A DNA stretch of 42,241 nt from an uncultured Flavobacteriaceae bacterium (GTDB lineage Bacteria > Bacteroidota > Bacteroidia > Flavobacteriales > Flavobacteriaceae): positions 1 to 42,241 of the forward strand of contig CAJQMT010000003.1 in the NCBI GenBank assembly GCA_905479475.1, given 5' to 3'. Of the stretch, positions 18,475-26,925 are shown in pieces. How positions within the stretch are numbered: position 1 is the stretch's first letter; the number at the start of each line of letters is the position of its first letter. The notes under the pieces were generated by a model, which saw only the letters and a program-made list of their open reading frames with translations, had not been told where the DNA came from and did not search any database. A program made the position numbers and the translations under genes.

Positions 18475-18480
18475 TACTTT

Positions 18481-19146
18481 ATGAAAACAGAATTATCACA
18501 AACCGAAGAAAACTATCTGAAGGCTATTTTTAGCATTTCGCTTTCGCTGAACAAAGCAGTAAGTACCAATGCCATTGCAGAAAAGTTAAAAACCAAAGCT
18601 TCCTCTGTGACAGATATGATTAAGAAATTATCTGAAAAGAACTTGGTAGATTATAAAAAATACCAAGGCGTTTTGTTGACTGAAAAAGGAAAGAAAATTG
18701 CTGTTAAAATTATAAGAAAACACCGATTATGGGAGGTTTTCTTGGTAAAATATTTGGACTTCAGTTGGGACGAAGTGCATGAAGTTGCTGAGCAATTGGA
18801 ACACGTAAAATCTACAAAACTTACGCAAGAGTTAGACCGTTATTTGGAATACCCCACGCATGATCCACATGGAGATCCTATTCCAGATGAAAATGGAAAA
18901 ATTGCACACCACAGCGATACGATGCTTTCTTCGATAAAAGAAAAGCAAGCATGCATTGTGATGGGTGTAAAAGATTCTTCTACTTCTTTTTTGAAATATT
19001 TGGACAATGCAAATATCAAATTAGGAAGTGTGGTCAATGTGATCGAAAAAGTAGCGTTTGACGATTCTATGCGCATCGAAATTCAAGGAGCGCAATTGTC
19101 GATATCTCACCAAATTTCAAAAAATTTATTCGTTAAAAAAATCTAG
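18481..19146 (+). CDS. DtxR/MntR-family metal-dependent transcriptional regulator
   Basis: 221 residues. N-terminal winged helix (about 1-75, LSQTEENYLKAIF and AIAEKLKTKASSVTDMIKKL), dimerisation/metal domain (about 76-145), and a C-terminal FeoA/SH3-like domain (about 150-221). Metal-site residues can be aligned: H81 in KHRLWE, and E104, E107 and H108 in AEQLEHV, as in MntR. N11 stands where MntR has Asp8 and K14 where MntR has Glu11 (DtxR has Met10 and Arg13). HDPHGDPIP is the usual family linker. It should bind Mn2+ or Fe2+ and repress the flanking uptake genes. The frame is open to an ATG at 18427, but that lies inside the operator and upstream of the promoter. Two bases separate it from the ZIP gene. 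Confidence 0.93.
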   Translation: MKTELSQTEENYLKAIFSISLSLNKAVSTNAIAEKLKTKASSVTDMIKKLSEKNLVDYKKYQGVLLTEKGKKIAVKIIRKHRLWEVFLVKYLDFSWDEVHEVAEQLEHVKSTKLTQELDRYLEYPTHDPHGDPIPDENGKIAHHSDTMLSSIKEKQACIVMGVKDSSTSFLKYLDNANIKLGSVVNVIEKVAFDDSMRIEIQGAQLSISHQISKNLFVKKI

Positions 19147-19148
19147 TT

Positions 19149-19967
19149 ATGATAGATCAAATTATTCAATATTTTGAGGGGATAGACCCTGTTTTGGGCG
19201 CTTTGTACGCCACTACATTTACTTGGGCATTGACTGCTTTAGGGGCGTCTTTGGTTTTCTTTTTCAAATCTATGAATCGCGCAGTGCTTGACGGCATGCT
19301 GGGTTTTACAGGAGGAGTAATGGTTGCGGCTAGTTTTTGGAGCTTGTTAGCCCCTGCTATTGAAATGAGTGGAGGAGAAGGATTTGCAAAAGTGCTGCCC
19401 GCAGCAGTTGGTTTTTTTCTTGGGGCACTCTTTTTGTTTGGTTTGGACAAGGTATTGCCACACATACACATCAATTTTAAAGAAGCAGAAGGAATCAAAA
19501 CACCTTGGCATAAAACCACACTTTTGGTCTTGGCCATTACCTTACACAATATTCCTGAAGGATTGGCCGTAGGAGTACTTTTCGGAGGTGTTGCTGCAGG
19601 TTTTGACGGCGCAACTATCGGAGGTGCTGTTGCTTTGGCGATTGGAATTGGTTTGCAAAATTTCCCAGAGGGATTTGCAGTAGCCATGCCTTTACGGCGT
19701 CAGGGAGTGAGCCGAAAAAAAAGTTTTTGGTACGGACAATTGTCTGCTGTGGTAGAACCAATTGCAGGAGTATTAGGAGCGTGGGCAGTACTTTCCTTTG
19801 AACCGATTTTACCATATGCTTTGGCTTTTGCTGCAGGAGCTATGATATTTGTGGTGGTAGAAGAGGTGATTCCAGAAACACAGCAAGACAAATATACCGA
19901 CATCGCAACGATGGGTTTCATAGCAGGTTTTATCATTATGATGAGCATGGATGTTGCTTTGGGCTAA
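19149..19967 (+). CDS. ZIP family divalent metal transporter
   Basis: 272 residues with about eight transmembrane helices. ZIP proteins bring Zn2+, Fe2+ or Mn2+ into the cytoplasm. The two conserved metal-binding helices are clear: HNIPEGLAVG (H133-G138 core, TM4) and QNFPEGFAVAMPLRR (TM5, 170 onward), with E203 in the SAVVEPIAG helix. The TM3-TM4 loop carries the short HIHINFKEAE segment, a possible metal-binding stretch. It is of the GufA/ZupT-like subgroup. It follows the regulator gene by two bases and is surely in the same operon. Metal specificity cannot be read from sequence; Mn or Fe is favoured by the regulator type, Zn remains possible. Confidence 0.94.
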   Translation: MIDQIIQYFEGIDPVLGALYATTFTWALTALGASLVFFFKSMNRAVLDGMLGFTGGVMVAASFWSLLAPAIEMSGGEGFAKVLPAAVGFFLGALFLFGLDKVLPHIHINFKEAEGIKTPWHKTTLLVLAITLHNIPEGLAVGVLFGGVAAGFDGATIGGAVALAIGIGLQNFPEGFAVAMPLRRQGVSRKKSFWYGQLSAVVEPIAGVLGAWAVLSFEPILPYALAFAAGAMIFVVVEEVIPETQQDKYTDIATMGFIAGFIIMMSMDVALG

Positions 19968-20079
19968 AAAATATTTTGCCAAAATATCTGTTTTTGAACA
20001 AAACAATTTTTGCTTGTGGTTAAAAACAGGACGATAGTTTCTTATCTTTACTCAAAACCTTAGCATTGCGTTTTTTTCT

Positions 20080-23000
20080 ATGAATCAAAATTCTTCTTTT
20101 AGTGTTTACAATGCTTCTGCGGGAAGCGGAAAAACTTTTTCTCTGGTAAAAGAATATTTGAAAAAGGTATTGGAAACCAATAGTCGGTATCAATTTCAAA
20201 AGATTCTAGCCATTACATTTACAAACAAGGCAGCTGCTGAGATGAAGGATCGGGTGCTTGAAAATTTAAAGCTCTTTTCTGAAGGAACTGAAAGTGATAT
20301 GTTTTCGATGCTTTCTGAAGAATTGGCATTGGATAAAAAAAAACTCCAAGAGCGCTCACAAATCACACTTGAAGCTATTCTTCAAAACTATTCTGCTTTC
20401 AACATCACAACCATTGATAGTTTTACCCATAAAATAATAAGGACTTTTGCCTACGACTTGGGCTTGCCTTTGAATTTTGAAGTGGAAATGGACGGGGTTC
20501 GCTTGTTGAGTGAAGCAGTAGATGTTTTAATTTCTAAGATCGGAGAAAATAAAGAACTCACAGACGTATTGATTGAATACGCTGTTGGAAAAATAGACGC
20601 AGACAAATCGTGGGACATTGCCTACGACTTGAATGCGAGTGCCAAATTGTTGCTAAAAGAAGAAGATGTCCTTCAGTTGCAAAGACTAAAGGGGAAAACC
20701 TTAGAAGATTTTCGAGTTCTTGAAAAAAAATTAAAGAAGAAACAAGGTGAAATAGCGTGTCAATTTATTGCACTAGGAAAAAGAGGAATGGAGATCGTAG
20801 ATAGTTTGGATGTCGATTACAACGATTTTTTTCATGGAGATTTGCCAAAGTTTTTTGACAAGCTAAAGACTTTCTCTAAAATAGAAATAGGGAAACTTGT
20901 TTTTAAAGGACGACTTGCCAAAAACATGGAAGCAGGCGTGCTTTATTCGGCGAGTAAAAGTGAGAGAGTCAAGCAAAGTATTGATTGCGTTTCTGAGGAT
21001 TTACAAACCTTGTATTCCGAGGTTGAAACTTATTATAACCTGGAGTATCCCACCTATGTATTGTCTCAATTTGTGTTAAAAAATTTGATTCCATTGGCCG
21101 TATTGAAAAATATTCAAGAGGAACTGCAAGCAATCAAAGACCAAAATAATATTTGTTTGAATTCTGAATTCAACCAACTGATTTCAAATAAAATTAAAGA
21201 CGAACCAGCTCCTTTTATTTACGAGCGAATAGGTGAAAAATTTGAAAATTATTTCATCGATGAAATGCAAGATACCTCAGGGTTGCAATGGCAAAATTTA
21301 ATCCCTTTGATAAACAACGCGCTTTCACAAGAAAAGGGCAGTCTGTTGTTGGTAGGAGATGCCAAACAAGCAATATACAGATGGAGGGGAGGAAAGTCGG
21401 AACAATTTATCGATTTGTACAAAGAAGAAAACAATGCAAATAACAATCCTTTTTTAGTAGAGAAAAACATTGAAAACCTCGACACAAATTTTAGAAGTTA
21501 TAGTGAAATAGTACAGTTTAATAATTTATTTTTTACCCATACTTCTCAGTTTTTAGAAAATCCCGAGTACAAAGAATTATATCGGTTAGGAAATCAACAA
21601 AAAGAAAACAAACAAAAGGGAGGCTATGTTCAATTGAATTTTTTAAAGAAAAACGAATTGGACGGAGATGAAAAGAAAAATGCTTTTGCAAATCAGGTTT
21701 TAGAAACAGTCAAAAGCCTGCCTGAAGAACGACCGAAATCAGATGTTTGTGTTTTGGTTCGGTCAAAAAGAGAAGGTCTTTTGATTTCAGATGTGTTGAC
21801 TCAAAATGGAATTTCAATCATTTCATCAGAAACATTATTGGTTCAAAATGATCGAAAAGTTCAATTTGTGGTGCAGTTGCTTTCTTATATTCACAATCCT
21901 TTGGATACCAATGCCAAATTTTTAGCACTTTCGTTTTTATACAGGCATCTAAAAACAAATTTAGATGAGCATTTGTTCTATCAAAGGTTTTTAGAATATA
22001 AAGGAGAAGATTTTTACATGCATTTACAATCGATAGGAGTGTATTTCAATTACCGTTCTTTTTTACAAATGCCTTTTTACGAGAGTATGGAAGAGCTGAT
22101 GAGGTCTTTTCACCTTTTCGATGAAAGCAATGCTTTTGTCACCTGTTTTTTAGACTTTGTATTAGAATTTCAAAGAAACAAAGTGGCTAATATTGCCGCA
22201 TTTTTAGAGCATTGGGAAACAAAGAAAGAAAGTTTGAGCATTGCGGCAGTTGAAAACAAAGAGGCTGTTCGAATCATGACCATTCACAAGTCCAAAGGAT
22301 TGGAATTTCCAATCGTTATTTTCCCTTCTGAGTTGAACGTTTTCAAAGAACAAAATCCAACGACTTGGTACGATGACTTGGAAGAAAATACTTTTGACGG
22401 ATTTGAAACATTTTTGGTTTCTTGTTCCGAAAATATTAGTTTGACAGGAGATTTGGGTACATCTATCTACAAAACTAGAAAACAAGAAGTCGCTTTGGAC
22501 AATGCAAATCTATTGTATGTAGCACTTACCCGCGCTGTGGAAGAACTGTATGTCATTACTGAATACAAAATAGATAAAAAAGGAAACGAAAATACAGATT
22601 GGTTTTCAGGAATGTTTATCAGTTATTTGAAAACCCTTTCCGACAAGAATGTATGGAATGTTGACTGTTTGGAATATACTTTTGGAGAAAAAAGAGTTTT
22701 TGCTAAGAATCAAAAGATAGAACTGCCAACACACACGGAAGAAAGTGTTGGTATCATTTCGAGTTCCTGGGAAAATCACGGGATAACCATTGTTTCCAAT
22801 TCTTCAAAAAATTGGGGAACGAAACAGGAAGACGCCATTGAATACGGATTACTTGTTCATGAGATGTTGTCAAAAATTTCTATCGAAGAAGAGGCTGTTT
22901 TGGTTGTACAAAATTATGTTTTACAAGGCTTGGTTAAAAAAGAGGATGGTGAATTGATTTTAAAGCAATTGAAAAAAGTGATAACGCACCCAGAATTGAA

Positions 23001-23256
23001 ACCGTATTTTCAAAAAGAGAAAAAGATTGTATGCGAAAGAGAGTTACTGAACGAGGAAGGACAAAAGTTGATTCCAGATCGTTTGGTCTTTGAAGGAAAA
23101 GACGTCTCGATATTGGATTACAAAACAGGTAAAATGGAAAAATCACACAGAGCTCAAGTCACGATGTATGGATATTTGCTAGAAAAGATGGGTTATGAAG
23201 TAAAAAAGAGACTGTTGATTTACTTGGGAGAAAAAATAAAAATCGATAGTTTTTAA
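20080..23256 (+). CDS. AddA/RecB-like UvrD-family helicase with C-terminal nuclease
   Basis: 1058 residues. Superfamily 1A helicase-nuclease expected to process double-strand breaks together with the next gene. Walker A is ASAGSGKTF (12-20); motif Ia LAITFTNKAAAEMKDRV; motif II FIDEMQDTSGLQW (DEMQD); motif III/IV region LLVGDAKQAIYRWRGG; motif V RIMTIHKSKGLEFPIVIF; motif VI LLYVALTRAVEELYV. At the C-terminus is a PD-(D/E)XK domain with a GLLVHEMLSKI helix, LIPDRLVFEG and SILDYKTGK. This is the single-chain arrangement of AddA. An 80-base gap separates it from the AddB-like gene. In that gap another frame reads through a short plausible peptide; see findings. Confidence 0.93.
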   Translation: MNQNSSFSVYNASAGSGKTFSLVKEYLKKVLETNSRYQFQKILAITFTNKAAAEMKDRVLENLKLFSEGTESDMFSMLSEELALDKKKLQERSQITLEAILQNYSAFNITTIDSFTHKIIRTFAYDLGLPLNFEVEMDGVRLLSEAVDVLISKIGENKELTDVLIEYAVGKIDADKSWDIAYDLNASAKLLLKEEDVLQLQRLKGKTLEDFRVLEKKLKKKQGEIACQFIALGKRGMEIVDSLDVDYNDFFHGDLPKFFDKLKTFSKIEIGKLVFKGRLAKNMEAGVLYSASKSERVKQSIDCVSEDLQTLYSEVETYYNLEYPTYVLSQFVLKNLIPLAVLKNIQEELQAIKDQNNICLNSEFNQLISNKIKDEPAPFIYERIGEKFENYFIDEMQDTSGLQWQNLIPLINNALSQEKGSLLLVGDAKQAIYRWRGGKSEQFIDLYKEENNANNNPFLVEKNIENLDTNFRSYSEIVQFNNLFFTHTSQFLENPEYKELYRLGNQQKENKQKGGYVQLNFLKKNELDGDEKKNAFANQVLETVKSLPEERPKSDVCVLVRSKREGLLISDVLTQNGISIISSETLLVQNDRKVQFVVQLLSYIHNPLDTNAKFLALSFLYRHLKTNLDEHLFYQRFLEYKGEDFYMHLQSIGVYFNYRSFLQMPFYESMEELMRSFHLFDESNAFVTCFLDFVLEFQRNKVANIAAFLEHWETKKESLSIAAVENKEAVRIMTIHKSKGLEFPIVIFPSELNVFKEQNPTTWYDDLEENTFDGFETFLVSCSENISLTGDLGTSIYKTRKQEVALDNANLLYVALTRAVEELYVITEYKIDKKGNENTDWFSGMFISYLKTLSDKNVWNVDCLEYTFGEKRVFAKNQKIELPTHTEESVGIISSSWENHGITIVSNSSKNWGTKQEDAIEYGLLVHEMLSKISIEEEAVLVVQNYVLQGLVKKEDGELILKQLKKVITHPELKPYFQKEKKIVCERELLNEEGQKLIPDRLVFEGKDVSILDYKTGKMEKSHRAQVTMYGYLLEKMGYEVKKRLLIYLGEKIKIDSF

Positions 23257-23336
23257 AAGAGCCATTGGAGTTTTTTGAAGAATTGTTCAAATCGAAGTAG
23301 AAAAGTAAATGGTTGGACGATACAAATACTAGAAAC

Positions 23337-26075
23337 ATGAAAACATTTTTATCAGAAACTGTAAAAGAGCTCGTTCTCTCTGAGGAAAAATTTAGAGATA
23401 CTTTGTGCGTATTGCCAAGTGAAAGAGCAGGTGTTTTCTTGGCGCAGGAATTCAAAAAACAAACCAATGGAAATATTTTTCTTCCAGAAATCATAAGTAT
23501 TGAGAGGTTTATTGAGCGCGTGTCAGAATTTCGAAAAGAAGACAGTGTCAATCTTCTTTTTGATTTTTACAAAGTATATACGAATAATAAAGAAAGTGCT
23601 GAAGAAACCTTTGACACCTTTTCGCAATGGGCTTCTATTGCATTGCAAGATTTTAATGAAGTAGATCGACATTTGGTCAATGCCGTAGATCTCTTTACTT
23701 ATTTGCGAGACATCAAAAGGATTGAAAAATGGAATGTTGGTAAGGAGAACAATGGTTCTACAATGATGGAAAACCATCTCTCTTTCATGGAAAAATTGGA
23801 TGTCAATTATCAAAAATTCTATGAGTATCTCGTTTCTCAAAAAAAAGGATACCAAGGGCTGTTGTATCGGGAAGCAGCGAAAAAGATCGAAAGGTATATT
23901 CAAAAAAACAGCAGTTTAAAAATAGTATTTATAGGTTTCAATGCTCTGAACAAAGCAGAAGAATATATTTTTCAAGAGCTCTTGAAAAGTGGATTGGCAA
24001 CGGTGTATTGGGATGCAGACACCTATTATATGGATTCATCAAAATCCGCAGGAACCTTTTTAAGAAAATACAAGGAAAATTGGACCTACTTTGAAAAAAA
24101 CCGATTCAAATTTATAGGACAGCATCTCCAAAAAGACAAAGAGATTTATGAGATTGCAGCGACCAAAAATGTTTCTCAAATAAAGACAGTTGGGAGTCTG
24201 TTGGAAAAACAGGACTCTCTTGAGAACACGGCACTGGTTTTGGCAGATGAGTCCTTGTTGTCGTTGACGCTGAATTCGTTGCCGCAAAAAGTCGATAAAT
24301 TGAATATCACCATGGGATATGCACTCGCCGACATGCCTATGGTTGGTTTGTTTCATTTGATTTTTGAATTGTATCTGAACCAAGAGAAATTTGGTAAAAA
24401 AGAAGCGTTTTACCACAAAGATTTTGAACGTATTCTAAGCCACCCCTTCTTTTACAGGCTTTTTGGAAAGAGTGAAGATTTTCATAGGTTGAAAAAATTT
24501 GTGATACAAAACAACCAAGTTTTTGTTTCGGTAGCTCAAATTAAAAATAATTTGGTAGAAGAAGATGCTAAAAAATTTATTCAAATATTTGAAATTTCCC
24601 AAGAAGTTCCCAAATTTATAAAAGTGTGCATTGCGTTGATCGAAGCGAACAAAGAAAATTTCAAAGGCTTTGAAAAAGAATGCCTGTATCGTTTTTACAA
24701 TCTTTTCTTACAGCTTGAAAATTTGAACGGCGAATATCAATTTATCAAGTCTATCAAAACACTGCAAGGAATTTACCAACAGTTGATCACAACTGAAAAA
24801 TTATCTTTTCAAGGAGAACCACTTGAGGGACTTCAATTGATGGGTATGCTTGAAACCCGAGCATTGGATTTTGAAACCGTTATTGTAGCATCTATGAACG
24901 AAGGTGTTTTACCTGCTGGAAAAACTGAAAATTCATTCATCCCTTTTGATGTTAAAATCGAATACGGATTGCCTACCTATCGGGAAAAAGATGCTATTTT
25001 TTCTTACCATTTTTACCGACTGATTCAAAGGGCAAAAAAAGTGTACTTGTTGTACAATACCGATACAGATGATTACGGTGCCGGTGAAAAAAGTAGGTTT
25101 TTGACCCAATTGGAAGTGGAAGGATTTCCTATTGTAAAAACCAGCGTGAGTATTCCTGTTACAAGTCCAAAAATAGAGCAGCAGCTCGTTCAAAAAACAC
25201 CGGAAATGATCGCAGCTTTGAAAAAAATTGCGACCAGTGGATTTTCCCCCTCCGCATTGTCTAGCTATGTCAGCAATCCAATAGCCTACTATAAAAGATA
25301 TCTTTTAAAAATTAAAGATTTGGAAGAAGTAGAAGAAACCATTGCTTTCAATACACTGGGTACCGTCGTTCACGAAGTATTGGAAGAATTTTACAAGCCG
25401 TTTATCGGAAGATTTGTTAGCGCTGAAAACGTGAAATCGATGCAAAAAAATAGGGAGACGACACTGCGTAAAAGCTTTCAAAAAAATTATCAAAACGGAA
25501 ACCTTGACAAAGGGAAAAACAAATTGATTTTTGAAGTCGCCAATGCCTATGTCTCTAATTTTCTAGCAGCAGAATTGCGACTATTGGTCGCTGGGAAGCA
25601 ATTAAAAATCATAGGAACAGAAACCAAAATAAAAGCAGAAATTCAAATAGATGGATTGGATTTTCCAGTTTATTTGAAAGGAGAAGTAGATCGGATTGAC
25701 GAGTTGGACGGTGTAAAGCGAATCGTAGATTACAAATCTGGAAAAGTAACGGCTTCCGATTTAAAGATCTCCGATTTCTCCAAAATAAAAGAAGGAAGAA
25801 AATACAACAAAGCACTGCAAGTTATGTTGTACGCTTTTTTGTATACCCAAGAGAACAAAACTATCTTTGACGGCGAATTAGAGTCAGGAATTTTTTCGTT
25901 TAAAAACAGCAACGAAGGGTTTTTAAAAATGAATTTTGCAGAAGGAAGAACAAAAAATAACAAAGTCACGGCTGAAAGAGTTTCAGAATACATGGAAGTT
26001 GTGAAAGAAATTATAAGCGAACTTTTTGATCTTCAAACACCTTTTGAAGAAAATTCAGACGATCCGTATACATAA
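23337..26075 (+). CDS. AddB-like PD-(D/E)XK nuclease/inactivated helicase subunit
   Basis: 912 residues from ATG 23337. Partner of the preceding AddA-like protein. The N-terminal two-thirds is a UvrD-like fold with a degenerate P-loop (LCVLPSERAGVFLAQEF). The GLQLMGMLETRALDFETVIVASMNEG motif V-like region lies near residue 500. The C-terminal nuclease domain begins at FSPSALSSYVSNPIAYYKRYLL (about 640) and holds TLGTVVHEVLEEFY, GEVDRIDELDG and IVDYKSGK. The four cysteines that hold the [4Fe-4S] cluster in Bacillus AddB are absent. The frame is open a little further upstream (23313), but MKTFLSETVKEL is the natural-looking N-terminus. Four bases separate it from the next gene. Confidence 0.88.
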   Translation: MKTFLSETVKELVLSEEKFRDTLCVLPSERAGVFLAQEFKKQTNGNIFLPEIISIERFIERVSEFRKEDSVNLLFDFYKVYTNNKESAEETFDTFSQWASIALQDFNEVDRHLVNAVDLFTYLRDIKRIEKWNVGKENNGSTMMENHLSFMEKLDVNYQKFYEYLVSQKKGYQGLLYREAAKKIERYIQKNSSLKIVFIGFNALNKAEEYIFQELLKSGLATVYWDADTYYMDSSKSAGTFLRKYKENWTYFEKNRFKFIGQHLQKDKEIYEIAATKNVSQIKTVGSLLEKQDSLENTALVLADESLLSLTLNSLPQKVDKLNITMGYALADMPMVGLFHLIFELYLNQEKFGKKEAFYHKDFERILSHPFFYRLFGKSEDFHRLKKFVIQNNQVFVSVAQIKNNLVEEDAKKFIQIFEISQEVPKFIKVCIALIEANKENFKGFEKECLYRFYNLFLQLENLNGEYQFIKSIKTLQGIYQQLITTEKLSFQGEPLEGLQLMGMLETRALDFETVIVASMNEGVLPAGKTENSFIPFDVKIEYGLPTYREKDAIFSYHFYRLIQRAKKVYLLYNTDTDDYGAGEKSRFLTQLEVEGFPIVKTSVSIPVTSPKIEQQLVQKTPEMIAALKKIATSGFSPSALSSYVSNPIAYYKRYLLKIKDLEEVEETIAFNTLGTVVHEVLEEFYKPFIGRFVSAENVKSMQKNRETTLRKSFQKNYQNGNLDKGKNKLIFEVANAYVSNFLAAELRLLVAGKQLKIIGTETKIKAEIQIDGLDFPVYLKGEVDRIDELDGVKRIVDYKSGKVTASDLKISDFSKIKEGRKYNKALQVMLYAFLYTQENKTIFDGELESGIFSFKNSNEGFLKMNFAEGRTKNNKVTAERVSEYMEVVKEIISELFDLQTPFEENSDDPYT

Positions 26076-26079
26076 TACC

Positions 26080-26925
26080 ATGCAAGAAATAAAAAATATT
26101 CAAGTCCCAGGAAAGCATCAGAAGCCCATACTAACAGATGTCATTTATAAAAAAAATAACCAAAAAAAACCCTTGGTTATTTTTTGTCACGGTTACAAGG
26201 GCTACAAAGATTGGGGTGTTTTTAATAAAATGACAAGCACCTTTGCAGATGAGGCCCTTTTTCTTGTAAAGTTCAATTTTTCTCACAATGGAGGAACGCC
26301 AGAGGAGCCCATTGATTTTCCAGATTTGGAAGCATTTGGTCAAAACAATTATACCAAAGAATTAGACGACTTGGAATCGGTGTTGGAGTATCTTTTGTCA
26401 AATCTATCCTTTCAAGGAGAGCTCAACCCAGAAAACATTACCCTCATTGGGCATTCCAGAGGTGGAGGTTTGGTGAGTTTGAAAGCTGCAGAAAATAAAA
26501 AAATCACCCGATTGATTACGTGGGCAGGCGTTGCCGATTTTGGGGCACGATTCCCTACAGGAGCAATTCTAGAAAAATGGAAAAAAGAGGGGGTGGCCTA
26601 TATCGAAAATGCACGAACACAGCAACAGATGCCGCACTACATTCAGTTTTACGAAAATTTCAAAGCAAACGAAGAGCGCTTGACCATTCGAGAAGCGGTT
26701 TCAAAATTAAAGATACCGCATTTAATTGTGCACGGCACCAACGATACTTCCGTAGAGCTGAAAGAAGGAGAATACCTGCATCAATGGAATGCGAATAGCG
26801 AACTTTTTTTAATAGACGGAGCAGATCACACTTTTGGAGCCAAGCAGCCATGGACAGAAAAAAAGCTACCAGAAGATTTTCAGAAAGTCCTTTTTAAAAC
26901 AATTGACTTTATCAAAACGAGCTAA
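26080..26925 (+). CDS. Alpha/beta hydrolase (dienelactone hydrolase-like/serine aminopeptidase-like)
   Basis: 281 residues from ATG 26080, four bases after the addB-like stop. Oxyanion segment VIFCHGYKGYKDWG (34-47); nucleophile elbow GHSRGGG gives S126; the acid is probably the Asp in VHGTNDTSVEL and the base the His in DGADHTFG. No signal peptide. It belongs to the broad alpha/beta hydrolase group that includes small acyl-peptide and ester hydrolases; no specific substrate can be named. The stop codon TAA is followed directly by the MATE ATG, so these genes form a run with addAB. The frame opens upstream inside addB, but the 26080 start agrees with the family. Confidence 0.9.
   Translation: MQEIKNIQVPGKHQKPILTDVIYKKNNQKKPLVIFCHGYKGYKDWGVFNKMTSTFADEALFLVKFNFSHNGGTPEEPIDFPDLEAFGQNNYTKELDDLESVLEYLLSNLSFQGELNPENITLIGHSRGGGLVSLKAAENKKITRLITWAGVADFGARFPTGAILEKWKKEGVAYIENARTQQQMPHYIQFYENFKANEERLTIREAVSKLKIPHLIVHGTNDTSVELKEGEYLHQWNANSELFLIDGADHTFGAKQPWTEKKLPEDFQKVLFKTIDFIKTS

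Noticed and set aside
19166-19687. 173-codon minus-strand open frame antisense to the ZIP gene
   Set aside because: It is low-complexity Ala/Pro/Lys/Thr-rich, follows codon phase of the ZIP gene and matches no family; a shadow of the membrane-protein codon pattern.
20080-26075. Helicase-nuclease plus nuclease pair considered as a phage-defence system
   Set aside because: Motif order and gene pair are those of housekeeping AddAB-like break repair; no defence partners or mobile genes nearby.
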